Positions 33,222-44,539 of a stretch of 64,000 nt of DNA are shown here, one piece after another. Both the position numbers and the translations under genes were made by a program. The notes under the pieces are model-generated. The model saw nothing but the letters and a program-made list of their open reading frames with translations, ran no database searches and was not told the DNA's origin. The stretch is from Euptelea pleiosperma (Eukaryota > Streptophyta > Magnoliopsida > Ranunculales > Eupteleaceae), in contig CM068548.1 in assembly GCA_035048495.1 (NCBI GenBank), forward strand, positions 5,032,714 through 5,096,713, written 5' to 3'. Position 1 is the first letter of the stretch, and every line of letters starts with the position of its first letter.

Positions 33222-36200
33222 TTGGAAGTATGCATGTTAAGCAACCAAGAAATATCACAACGTGCATTATCGCAATGTCTAAGAAGAGAAAGAGAGCAGA
33301 ATGCTTCAAATGAAAGAACCATCAGCCCAAACGTGATAAACACTTACCCCAATAGACGGACAATATCACAACGAGCTCAAAGAGAAAGAGAAAATGTGGT
33401 ATCGTCATCTACGGCAATGCCAATTCAGTTGGAAGAATCTCATGGAGAACTGAAGATAATAAAGCTTACACAGTATGTCGCACAATCTTCAACAATAGGG
33501 ATGATTCTAGAAACACCAAATCGAATGGACATCTATCAAGCAGAAATGACTCCACTTACTATGGATATCATGACGCGAAACCTTGGAGGAAATCTTTTAG
33601 AGCTGCCTGAGTTCCCTATCCGTGCACGAAACATAGAAGAAGAAATTCTTGGTGTTGAAGTCTGCGAGCTTACATCAATTGTCCATGTCGTGTCATCGCC
33701 TACCCAAATGGGAGAATCTCAAGGAGAACCCTTACGAAGAAAGCTTACACAGTAAGCTTCTATTCCAATACAAAGTACCACATCATTTGTTCTATTTGGT
33801 TCAATCTTTTTTGAGTTATCTTTCATTTTTTTTCCTTGAACATGAATTGTGCAAAACACTGTCAGTACGGTTGAAGTTAACATGATCACATCAATCACAC
33901 CAAATCCATGCATCGCATCGTCGTCTAGAGTACTGCCCACTCAACTGCGAGAATCTCAAGGAGAACCAAAGCGAAGAAAGCTTATGCAATAAGTTTTTAA
34001 CTTTATGTGTTATACCACAACTTTTTATATCTCTCCCTATTACCTTAAAATAAGTTTAATTATCTCTTAACTTCTACTCATATACAGAACACAGACACTC
34101 CAACATTTTACTGAAGAAAATATTTACATTCAAGACAATGAAAATGATTTGCAACCCATTTCTTCTGTGCAACAAGTGCATCTTTCAATTAATACGTATG
34201 GGGATGGGCGTCATTTTTTAAGAAATATGGATGTAAAGTGTTGCTTCTGCTTAGCACTTCATTGGAGAGACGAACGGTTATCAAAATATCACTAGCTCGC
34301 CCTCTTTTCGGAACATGCTGCTTGCAAGGGAAAACAAAGCTTCCTTTGCTTTCTCCGTTGCCTCTAGTGCTACAAGGATTATATAATGGCACCAATCAGC
34401 AAGCAAAGTCTTTTAGAAAATACATTCGAGAGTATAATGCATCTAATGCGTTTACGAGTCTTGGTGCCACAATTAATCCAAATGTACTAACTGGACGAGA
34501 TCCTACATCATTCACCATCTGTGGAGAGTTGCGACATCAAATTAGAGCTTTGATAGCAGATCCAGGGCAAATAGCAGTATATGCATAACTTTACATTTAT
34601 GATTTGGGTGCAGCGTTAGACATTCGCCATCAACATAATCCACATTTGGATAAGGAAGTTTTGAAAATTATTCAAGAAACTATGCTGCATTATAACCCGT
34701 TCTCCAAAATATATCACCATGTCTAGAAGGTGTTGAATACAACAATTGAAAAAGGTCGCAACTTCAATGTGCCAGCTTACTTCATTACAGTTCTGCAAAG
34801 GATCGACGCCGTTACAATTCTCCAATTACGGATGAGATTGTAGTTATATTACCAGGAGATGGGAGTGAGGTAAGCAGTACGCGAGATATTGTTATACATT
34901 TAAGAGGAGGGCAAAAATTGATGCGGATAAGTGAGTGCCACCTAGCTTATCAACCTTTGCATTATGTTCTCACGTTTCCTCATGGAGAACTTGGATGGGC
35001 ACCTGATCTTAAGCATTGGGATGTTGTCGATAACCTTAGTATGACCCAATGGTTAACTCAAATGGAATTCTATGCGTATCATCTTTTCAATGCCCTACAG
35101 AATATTCATCCATTCTGTGTGAAAGTAAATTATTTCAAGAGTTTTTGGTAGATGCTTGGGCTACAACTGAGCAAAATCGTTTGTGTTACTTTAGAAACAT
35201 CCAAGACGATCTTCGCGCTGAATTATATCAAGGTTTGACAGATATTGAATCAGAAGGTCCGAATCCTAACGAGGTTGGTCAACGAGTTATATTACCATCA
35301 TCGTTCACTGGTGGCCCAAGACAAATGTTTGAAATATTCTAAGATTCAATGGCCATCACGCGCTACAACAAGCACCCGGATATATTTCTTATAATGACAA
35401 CAAATCCTAATTAGATAAAAAATCAAAATGCACTTGTGCCGCGTCAAAATGCCATAGATCGCCTTGATTTGGTTTCTTGAGACTTTGAGTTAAAGCGTAA
35501 AGCTTTATTAAAGGTAATAGAGGACAAACATGTTTTCGGTAAAATTGCCGCACATGTTTTTACCATTGAATTCCAAAAACATGGGCTTCCACATATGTAC
35601 GCACTTTTCTTTCTGCGCCATGAAGACAAAATTCGTGGGCCAACTCAAGTCGATCAGGTAGTGTGCGTAGAATTTCCATACCCAAACATTAATCCTGTTA
35701 TTTTCCAAACTTTGAAAAAGTGTATGGTTCATGGGCCATGTGGTCCTAGGAACATGAATGCGCCATGAATGAAAAATAGCAAGTGCACAAAAAGATATCC
35801 TCGGGCCTTTACAGATGCGACAACTATAGATCAAGATGGTTATCCTATTTATCGTCGTTACAATACGAGCAAAGTGTATATTGTCAAGGGACAACAAGTT
35901 GATAATAGAAACATCGTACCGTATAATGCATATCTATCAGAGATGTTCGACTGTCATATTAACGTGAAAGTTTGCGCATGACTTCAATGAATTAAATATA
36001 TTCATAAGTACATTTATAAGGGGCATGACCGAACAACAGTAGTACTTGATGGAGAAGATGAAATTAAACAATATCTTGATTCAAGATATATTAGACCACC
36101 AGAAGCAGCCTGACGATTATCTGGACATCAATTACATGAAGAGAGTCCAACAGTTGTACGCTTGGCATTGCATTTGCCTAGGATGCATCGTGTTGTTTTT

Positions 36201-38358
36201 AATGCTTCAGAATTAATGGATTGTATTCTTTCAAGAGCTGAGCAACAGATGTCAACTTTAATTGCATTATTTGCATACAATGCTTCTAATCAAGATGGGC
36301 GTTCATTTACATATCAAGAATTCTCCTAACATTTTGTTTGGAACAAGCAACGAAAAGTATGGACATCAAGGAAACGAGGTTTTGCAATTGGTTGAATGTA
36401 TTTTACAAGCCCTAATTGTGGTGAGAGATTTTACCTTCGTTTGCTTTTGACCGTTGTTAAAGGTCCACATTCCTTTGAATGTGTACGCATAGTAGGTAAT
36501 GTTTACACGATACATTCAAAGCAGTATGTGTTGCACGTGGATTGCTAAAGGACGATCAAGAATGGATACAATGTCTACAAGAAGCTGCCATAATGAAAAG
36601 TGGATATCAGTTGAGAAGATTATTCAGTATTATTCTCTTGCAATGTTATCCTGTACGGCCACATAAATTATGTGATGATCTGGCACACAAGATTGGCACA
36701 TTATTTCATATTTCTAATCCAATCGATAGTCAGATAACAGATTATGGTTTATATCTATTAAATCAAATTCTTTTAGAATCAGGTAAGAGTCTTGCAGACT
36801 TTCCGCCAATGCCAGAACCAACAGGAATATGGAGTGTAGTAGTTGACAATAGACTTATATGGGAGCAACAACAACTTCAACATGAAGGACAACATGCTCA
36901 AGCACTTGCTAATGTTGATCGTCTTAATGAGTTACAAAATTACGCTTATAGTGCAGTGATTGATTCTGTCATTCAAAATAAAGGAATGCTATTCTTTTTT
37001 AATGGAGCAGCTAGGACGGGAAAAATGTTCGTATACAATATAATTACAGCTAAGTATCGTAGTCTTGGGCATATTGTCATTATGGTTGCTTTATCTGGTA
37101 TTGCATCGTTATTACTGAACGGCGGTCGGACTGCTCACTCAACATTTCACATCCCATTGGACGTGATGGAGAATTTAGTGTGGGGTTTTTTTAAGTAATC
37201 ACTTCACGCTAGCCTATTCAAAGAAACAAAACTCATTATTTGGAATGAAGTTTCAATGCAACATAGGTTCTGTGTTAAAGCAGTCGATCGTACACTTCAA
37301 GATATAATCAGCAATAACAAGCCATTTGGTGGAACCACTATCGTTCTTGGTGGAGACTTTTGCTAAATCCTACCAGTTATACCAAAAGGGGTTCGTGAGC
37401 AAATTGTTGCAGCGTCATTAAGACGATCCTTACTCTAGAAACATGTTCACGTTCTATCGTTGTTACAAAACATGTGATTGAATAATGCTAATCCTGAAAA
37501 TGCTACTTTTGCAAATCTCTTGATGGAGGTAATAATTATTTTTAATGTTATCATTTATCACATAGATTGCGACTGTATATGAAATAATATGAGAATCTTA
37601 TTCTTTCGAATTTCTTTTAGATTGGAACCAAACAACAAAAAATTATTCAATTACCATCAACAATGCACAAATGTGAGAATCTTCAAGAACTAATTTGTTC
37701 AATTTATCCCCAATTAAATGAAGCTTGCACGATCTTAGCGAGTTTTCTAACTGAACGCACCATTCTTTCTGCACGTAATGACGATGTCAATGCTATCAAT
37801 GCTGCAGCTTTAGATATGTTCTCAGGAGCAAAATGGCAGAAAGATGCAAATCATCGTACCAATAGTCGATATCCAAATGAGTATTTAAACTCACTTGATC
37901 CTCCTGGGTTACTACCATTTATGCTCAAACTCAAAAAGGGATGACCAATAATGTTGTTAAAGAATCTTGCACCAAAGGATGGGTTTTGCAATGAAACGCG
38001 ATTGATGGTAATGCGTTGCGCAACATGCATAATTGAAGCTCAAATTTTAACTGGAAAAAAATTTGGCAACTTAGTCTCCATTCCTAGAATATCATTGACA
38101 CCGTCATCATCTGAGTTTCCCTTTCAAATGATATGATGCCAGTTTCCTATACAATTGGCGTATGCAATGACAATAAATAAATCACAGGGTCAATCAGTTA
38201 AGTACGTTGGAATTGATTTGTGGACGCCACTTTTTAATCATGGACAATTATACGTATCTCTATCAAGATGTACTTCTTCAAATAGAATCAGTGTCATCTT
38301 CCCACCAAATACTTCAAATTCAACAACTAACATTGTTTATCCTAAAGTATTACTTTAG
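33222..38358 (+). pseudogene. Helitron Rep/PIF1-like helicase, degenerate
   Basis: Blocks in order: a charged N-terminal part (33,222-33,755, SQRALSQCLRREREQ); the Helitron N-domain (34,238-34,715, IREYNASNAFTSLGATI and LYIYDLGAALDIRHQHNP); Rep (34,900-36,050, including ILPSSFTGGPRQMFE near 35,290); a linker (36,050-36,540); the helicase (36,542-37,198, then to 38,358). Rep's HUH motif region at about 35,589-35,600 reads PHMYAL, lacking the second His, while the two-Tyr region YIHKYIYKGHD (about 35,997-36,027) is retained. Walker A at 37,004-37,027 reads NGAARTGKM, not the usual GGTGKT form; Walker B reads IIWNEVSM, with Asp changed to Asn. The C-terminal [10 protein letters not shown] and [11 protein letters not shown] motifs (38,160-38,285) are good. 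Several in-frame stops interrupt it (for example before 35,991 and at 37,196). It would have nicked and unwound DNA for rolling-circle transposition; this copy should be dead. Confidence 0.88.
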
Positions 38359-40074
38359 TAGTTACTTAAGGTACATTATATATTGATTTTTTAGAAAATT
38401 TTATTGCTTATTTTTTCTAAATATAACTCAAAACAAAGGTAAACCAATTTATATTTGCAGAGTAGTTGGGATCATTATATCGAACGAGAAAAAGAGAAGA
38501 TATATAAAGATAGGTGGAGAAGATGGCCAAAGTAAGAAATCATCTATCACTAATTTAAGTAAATTTACTATGATTGTTTATATTTATTGATTATTGATAG
38601 AACTATATATATATTTTTTATAAAGTATAAGGTTGATAAGGGCGAGAAGGTTCATTTGATTGTCCACTGTCCGAAGTTGCCGTAGTATGCACATATAGAT
38701 GAAGGTTTCATTTTCAAACCTAATTTTGAGAACCATAAGAAATCTTCAATCAGAGGTACATTTAAGAATATACAAATTTTTTATTAATTATTTATTACTA
38801 TATTTATATTTTTACTAGTATATATTTTATGTTGTTAACAGTGATACGCTGATTTAATCAATGGAAATATGCTATGGGTGAAGTGGATTATAATTAAGAA
38901 AAGCACTACGAAGGGTTCATTGTAATTTTGACTTTTTTTTTGACAAAATAGAAATGCACAGTGTTGTATTTTTTTTGTAAATGTAATGTGATCAACAACA
39001 AAAAATTTATATGATATCTACATTTTTTTGTTATTTATAGTGTTTAATGTTAGTTGGACTGTAGTGCCTACGAAACCGATTGGTGTGCAAAAGGTAAACA
39101 AATTGATTATGATAATGTCTTGGCGGTTGTAATCATTTGGTTTATAATAGTAGGGTGGTGGTGGAGGTTTGGTTTGGTTTTCAACTGATGTCACCAATTT
39201 ATTTTGTAGAGGGGGTTTGAGGGTATTGCAAACCATTTCCAGAGTCACCCCATGAGTTTCTCCCTTTGTATTTGTTTGTCTAACAACTTTTCTGTTTCTC
39301 AGTTTCACATGAATAAAGATTATTCGTGCGATACAAAATGCAATTGTGCAGCACTCCACGAAAGTTTAGGTAATGTGAAATGTTTCTTTCTACATTTTCA
39401 AGGTTGAACTTGAAAACTAGGTAGCCTGATCTGATTATATATGATTGGATATGACTATGCTTTTAGTAACATGTTTTAGTATTTTATAATCACGAATAAG
39501 AAGGTTGGTCATAAATTTCTACAACCTATCTGAGCAATAGTTGTAACCATTAATTTTGGGCTTTTTACTTCGCTTAAGTTTTTGGACATATGTGTGACAG
39601 ATAGCATAAATTCCTCATATCAATATTTTCATTAATGAGATATGCATAAGCAAATGCTTGACTTAAAGAAGTACAAAGAATTGCATATGCTTTACTGATA
39701 ATTTCATTGTATAACTCTTTCTACTTATAAAGTTTTTATTATTACATCCCATGTGCGACATAATTGAGCTCAAGGTCTTAAGTTCTAGGTTTGGGAAGTT
39801 GTCGTTCCATCATGGAGGTGGTGTTCAATGGTTTATTTGATATGTAGATATTATTTGTTGGATCTCAGGCCCATATTATATGTTATCTATTTGTTATTAG
39901 TGCGTTGTAGCGAATAAGTGTTGCTTGAAAGCAAAAAGAGCAGAAACTCTGTTAGAAAAAGTTCCATTAGGTTGTGTAGTAAAGCTTTCTATGGGGTATC
40001 GAGAGAGAGAGAGAGAGAGATCAAAACTTTGGTCGTATTAATTAAAATTTGATTTTCTCTTTGTGATGTTTCAG
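38359..40074. other. Helitron 3' non-coding interior
   Basis: AT-rich; (GA)n at 40,003-40,020. No recognised gene between the helicase end and the exon-like fragment at 40,075. Confidence 0.4.
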
Positions 40075-40186
40075 TGAGTTTTCTGATATATTTGCTTTGG
40101 AGCATCTGATGTCGAGATTGGTGGAGAAGAAGTGGACCCCACTTTATGTCTCTCCCCGTTGGATACGTGCACGCTACCTCAAGCGG
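40075..40186 (+). pseudogene. Exon-like captured fragment, unidentified
   Basis: Bracketed by a good acceptor (GATGTTTCAG) and donor (CGG|GTATGT), this 112-base stretch is open in one phase and reads EFSDIFALEHLMSRLVEKKW followed by TPLYVSPRWIRARYLKR. The composition is protein-like (many Arg, Trp, aromatic residues) and unlike the surrounding AT-rich DNA. I do not recognise the family. Given the neighbouring eIF4E-like piece, a captured host exon is the simplest reading. Confidence 0.5.
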
Positions 40187-40619
40187 GTATGTGTGAACTA
40201 TGAACTTTAATCTTCTAGAACAACATCCATTATTTTTTTTTGGTTGATTTTTCAAATTTACTTTCTCTTTCTGCTTCTTAATTCTAATTTATACTCAATT
40301 TAGATGTTAATTGGGAGAAGCTAAGGGTTTAGGGTGGTGAGCAACTTGTTTTTTTTTATTTTTTTTTATTTTGAGTTCAAAAATATGGTTTGTGTTTCAA
40401 AAAACCAACACAAATTTACTAAAGTTTAAATGTGCATTGTGAATGTGTTGCTAAAGTTATCCTTGAAACTCATTAATCATTTGCTTTAGTAGTCTACTCA
40501 AATAACATAATTGAAAATGATGTTTGCAATTTCAGAATGTACTGTCTTTGTTATTTGTGCATGTGTTGTGGTACTAATTTTTAAATCTTCTTATGTTTGC
40601 ATGTTCATTCTGCATTCAG

Positions 40620-40743
40620 CCTCTACAATAATATACTTCGTCCAGGCAAGTTATCCGTAGGAGTGGACTTCCATTGTTTAGAGCACAAAATTGAGCCGAG
40701 GGAGTGTACCATTAGCTTTTCCAGAGGGAAGGCTAATACATGA
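40620..40743 (+). pseudogene. Captured exon fragment resembling eIF4E
   Basis: After an acceptor-like TGCATTCAG the frame reads LYNNILRPGKLSVGVDFHC, then LEHKIEPRE, then CTISFSRGKANT and a stop. The translation factor eIF4E has [30 protein letters not shown]...GGKWT-SF-RGKSDT at this place. The fragment lacks the conserved Trp-Glu-Asp-Pro cap-pocket stretch, apparently through an internal deletion. It cannot be functional. Placement about 300 bases before the Helitron 3' end fits the pattern of Helitron gene capture. Confidence 0.75.
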
Positions 40744-40879
40744 TGCGGTTGTATACGGTATGCATTAGATTCCTACTAGAACAATTTTTTGAATATGCCC
40801 CTCAATTTTTTGAATACTTATCTACTAGCTATTGGTGGTGATTGAAGAAACACGTTACTTTTAAGTGGATAATATTTCA

Positions 40880-41039
40880 TATCTTGGGTTTGAATGCTAA
40901 GGCACTCAAATTTATTTGCGTATGCTTTGTTTGGGAGTGCCATTGGCATGGGTCATTTAGGAAGTGGGTTTGAGTGCCGAAGGCACCAGTTTATGCAAAC
41001 ACTTTGTTGGGGTGTGCCGTTGGCACGAGTCACCCCTAG
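40880..41039 (+). mobile_element. Duplicated Helitron 3' terminus
   Basis: Two successive copies of the 3' signature: the first ends GGGAGTGCCATTGGCATGGGTCATTTAG (40,933-40,960, CTAG decayed to TTAG); the second ends GGTGTGCCGTTGGCACGAGT...CTAG at 41,036-41,039. Confidence 0.75.
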
Positions 41040-42325
41040 TCCTCTAATACACTTGGTTCCCTCCCCCTCTCTTTCCTCTCTTCTCTCAATCTCTCTCTCT
41101 CTCTCACCCTTTCTCCCTCACACGATCTGTTCCTCCCATTGGAGCTACCGCCCTCGCCTCCATTAAAACCACAACACCATCTTCATTGGGCTATCATCGA
41201 CCACCACCGTGCATCCTTGTTGCGCCTCTCACCGGTGCTCCTCCACAATTCTACACCTATACCCACCATGCGATTGTTGACTCCTCCCCACACCGCCTAC
41301 AACACCATTGCCTGCACGGCATCACCACAACCGGCGTGCATCCTCCTTTTTCTTCTTAGCCATTGCGTCCACCTCATCTTCTCTTTTCACCGGCGATCCA
41401 AGCTGCTACCTCCTCCCTGCTATTTTCTCTAGCCGCTACCACTCTCCACAGGCTGTGAGTCTCCACGGGCTCCATCCACCGGTGATCATAGCCACTATCT
41501 TCTCTATGCTGTCACCCCAACCAACGATCCACCTCGTTGCTACACCTTTCCCAAACCTGCAACTCGATGGCTGTAAGCTGTGATAGGGTGCCATCCGCAC
41601 CCTTGGACGTGGCTGACATGTCCCCTTCTTCTCCAGCCAGTGTGCATCTTCCTATCCACATTGATGCACTCCACCACCGCACCACCGCATCATCTCTTCC
41701 ATGGCCTCACCCTAAGGCTGCCTCTCTACCTTGTGACTGTCTAACACGTCCTCACCAAGATCCTCACGGTAAGCTCTCATACCCCATCTCATCTCTAATA
41801 TCAAAGATCTCTAGCCTCTTATCACTATGATCCAGCCGACCTCTTCTTTAGGGATGCACTAGATCTCTCTCTCACTTTTTCTCCATTTTCTCTCTCTACT
41901 TATCTTTTTCTCTATTCTTCTATTATAGTTCTTCATTGCTCTCTAGATTAGTTTAACTATTTGTTTACAAGCAATTTGATTCAGAATATGCAAGTTACAT
42001 TTGAATTTGATTAATAAAAGTTTGATTATTTATGTTCATTTTCTATCATTAATTACATCATTAATATTTGAATTTCGGTTATTAATATCATTGGTTTTTT
42101 ATAAATCTCTCTAAAAATCTCAAAAAATATTTTAAATCAATCTCCATCTCTCTCACCCCTCCATTCTAGCATTTCAGTTTGATTTGTCTCTCATATTGTG
42201 CTTCACTAACCCGATTGTGGATACGATATCCTACTTACCATTTACTACCAAGTTTACAGAAAAAATGATCAAATTAAAGTTGAATTAAGGTTCCAATTCC
42301 AAACGATAGAAAAACTCTATTTTCA
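41040..42325 (+). mobile_element. Truncated 5' LTR of the 3-kb gypsy-type family
   Basis: The reverse complement matches the left parts of the nested copies at 18,316 and 20,319: purine/pyrimidine tracts, then a block equivalent to TCGGATGTCGATCCGCACTCGG (here near 42,205-42,230). It ends CA at 42,325. The left end is lost at the Helitron boundary. Proline- and serine-rich open frames here (41,139-41,830) are LTR artefacts. Confidence 0.7.
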
Positions 42326-42327
42326 AA

Positions 42328-42347
42328 TGGCGTTGTTACCGGGGAAC
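42328..42347 (+). other. Primer-binding site, tRNA-Asp type
   Basis: TGGCGTTGTTACCGGGGAAC lies two bases after the LTR end. Athila/Tat-like and related Ty3/gypsy elements commonly use a TGGCGCCGTTGCCGGGGA priming site; this copy has two substitutions. It fixes the LTR family's orientation and class. Confidence 0.75.
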
Positions 42348-42429
42348 ATAAACGTATTAGGTTGCAGTGAGAGGCACCAACACATCTTTGTTTGAGTCCT
42401 GTCAATCAGATCATAAACAAAGATGACAA

Positions 42430-43890
42430 ATATGGATAAGGATTTTACTCCCCCTTAGTATATGGTCAGTTTAAATCTTATGAGAGTTTAAGTTTTTAGA
42501 ATTTGTGGTTTTACCATTGTCCATTCATTCTCCCCCTTTTTGTCAGAATTTGACAAAAGGAGAGACAAGATCAAAAGATTAAATATGAATACAAACCCTT
42601 AAGGATTGCGCAAAAAGTCAAAGCGCTGAGAGTGTAAAGGTTTAGTGAAGATATCGGCCAATAAATTTGCAATAGTAATATATTCGACAGAGATAATCTT
42701 ATCTTCTACCAATTCTCGAATGAACTGATGTCTAATATCAATGTGCTTTGTGCGAGAATGCAAAATTGGATTTTTAGAGATACTATGATTGCACTAATAT
42801 ATTATCACAGAATTAGTTCATGGTGTGTTGTGTGATGCCATAATCAAGAATCATTTGTTTCATCCATAACATTTGTACACAACAACTACCAGCAACAATG
42901 TATTCAGCTTTAGCAATAGATAAGGATATGTGAATTTTATTTTCTGCTATAACAAGAAACTAAACAATTACCTACATAAAAACACCCTCCACTAGTGCTT
43001 TCTTTATCATCGGCGGCATTACCTGCCTAATCCGCATCTGAATACCCAACAATGACATTATTTGTGTCAAGTGGACACCAAAGGTCATATTCAATAGTCC
43101 CGCTCACATGTCATAATTAGGATTCTCTTTAATTGCAATTAAGTGAGATTCTTTAGGACATGACTGATAGCGAGCACAACCTCCTACATTGTAGGCTATG
43201 TCAGGTCGGCTCGTAGTAAGGTAAAAGAGACTTCCTACCATGCATCTATAAATTTTTTCATCTATGAGTTTTCCAGTCTCATCAGTTGTAAGTATTACTT
43301 GTGCTAATGGGGTTTGTAAGTTGGGTTAGCATTTTTCGAGTTGAATTTTTTAATTAATTCTTTAGAGTATTTAGCTTGAGAGATAAAAATCTCAATTTTT
43401 ATTTGTTTGATTTGAAGTCCTAAAAAGAAACTTAACTCACCTTCTAAATTCATTTCAAATTCAAATTTCACGATTTCAGTGAATTCTATGGCTTGTTCTT
43501 TGATGGTAGAGCCAAACACTATGTCATCGACATAAATCTAAGCGATTAACATGGCATTCCCTTGTTTCTTGACAAATAGGGTTTTATCAACAATTCCTAT
43601 TGTGAAGTTATTTTCTAATAGGAAAATGGTGAGTATTTCGTACCAGGCTCTGAGGGCTTATTTTAGGCCATACATAACTTTCTTAAGCCCGAATACATGG
43701 TTTGGGAAGACAGGGTCTTTAAAACCCTCAGGCTGTTCTACGTATACTTCTTCTTCAATGATTCCATTTAAAAAGGCACTCTTGACATCCATTTTAAATA
43801 ACTTGAAGTTAAGATGGCAAGCTAATATAAGAGTGTTGAAGTTGTAAGTCGAACTAGTAATGGGGTAGTGGGACCACAAGACCCGAATCC
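42430..43890 (-). pseudogene. Ty1/copia reverse transcriptase/RNase H fragment
   Basis: Minus strand, 5' part: MDVKSAFLNGIIEEEVYVEQ followed by PEGFKDPVFPNHVFGLKKV (43,880-43,660). The catalytic IYVDDIVFGST is at 43,537-43,505, with a stop codon (TAG) immediately before it, then LEGELSFFLGLQIKQ. RNase H-like remnants run to about 42,600. A reversed polypurine-like TGACAAAAAGGGGGAG lies near 42,530-42,547. Gag, protease, integrase and the start of RT are missing. Frameshifts and stops make it inactive. Confidence 0.85.
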
Positions 43891-44530
43891 AAAATTAAAC
43901 AATTTCTTCTTGGTCCAATCAATTGGTTTGAAGGTCCAATTGATTGGGCACTTGGTGCAATCGATTGGTCTGAGGTCCAATTGATTGGTCTTGCTCGGAT
44001 GGGTTTTTGTTCATCAGTCTAATTGATTAGTCCTTCCCGGATGGGTTTTTGTTCGTCTGTCCAATCGATTGGTCTGAGGTCCAATCAATTGGACTTCCAT
44101 GAAGTTATGTCCCGTAGGGTCCAATCGATTGTTCTTGAGTCCAATCGATTGGACAACCCTTTAGTTCTTTTTAAAGGCCTATTTCATAGTCTGAGCCTCG
44201 GTCTTGTCTTATGACAAAATTTAGCCAATATATTTTAGTCAAAATACTAATAATAAGGTCATTAGGTCACTTACCTTCCTATGCGAGTGGGCATGATCTT
44301 TGACTGACAAATTGTAATTCGTCAGATGACTCGTTTGTCAATCTTCTGAGTCTTCGTCTTTTAGTCTTCACGCAGTCAATGAGGGATGTGTACCACAACA
44401 TTCTCAAAGCCACACTAATACTCGTAGGAACATTTACAAATATGTTTTATGTCAAACGGAATTACGCCAACTAGAATGTAAATATATTCCTTACAGATGT
44501 ATATATTGCGGCACCAAACCACTATGCATC
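43890..44530 (-). mobile_element. Partial copia LTR, third copy, minus orientation
   Basis: The palindrome array (CAATCGATTGG units) at 43,910-44,160 is followed by a region whose reverse complement matches 1-180, including GACAAACGAGTCATCTGA and GGAAGGTAAGTGA. Same strand as the adjacent RT fragment, so both probably come from one rearranged element. Confidence 0.7.
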
Positions 44531-44539
44531 TTTGTGTTG

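Larger units (their letters stand above)
28842..41039 (+). mobile_element. Large decayed Helitron with Rep/PIF1 remnants and gene fragments
   Basis: The 5' end (TA)n-ATAACAAAACAGAAGGGTTG resembles the TCTATATAACAAAACAGGG start of H1-H4; the expected TC is replaced by TA repeats. The 3' end has GTGCC-GTT-GGCAC followed by CTAG at 41,036-41,039 and a host T. Between them lie Helitron Rep/helicase remnants at 33,222-38,358. Coding damage implies the copy cannot move itself. The 12.2-kb span assumes both ends belong to one insertion. Confidence 0.68.

Noticed and set aside
41139..41830. Overlapping Pro/Ser/His-rich open frames
   Set aside because: They fall inside the gypsy-type LTR fragment and mirror the minus-strand frames of the 20,319-23,338 copy.
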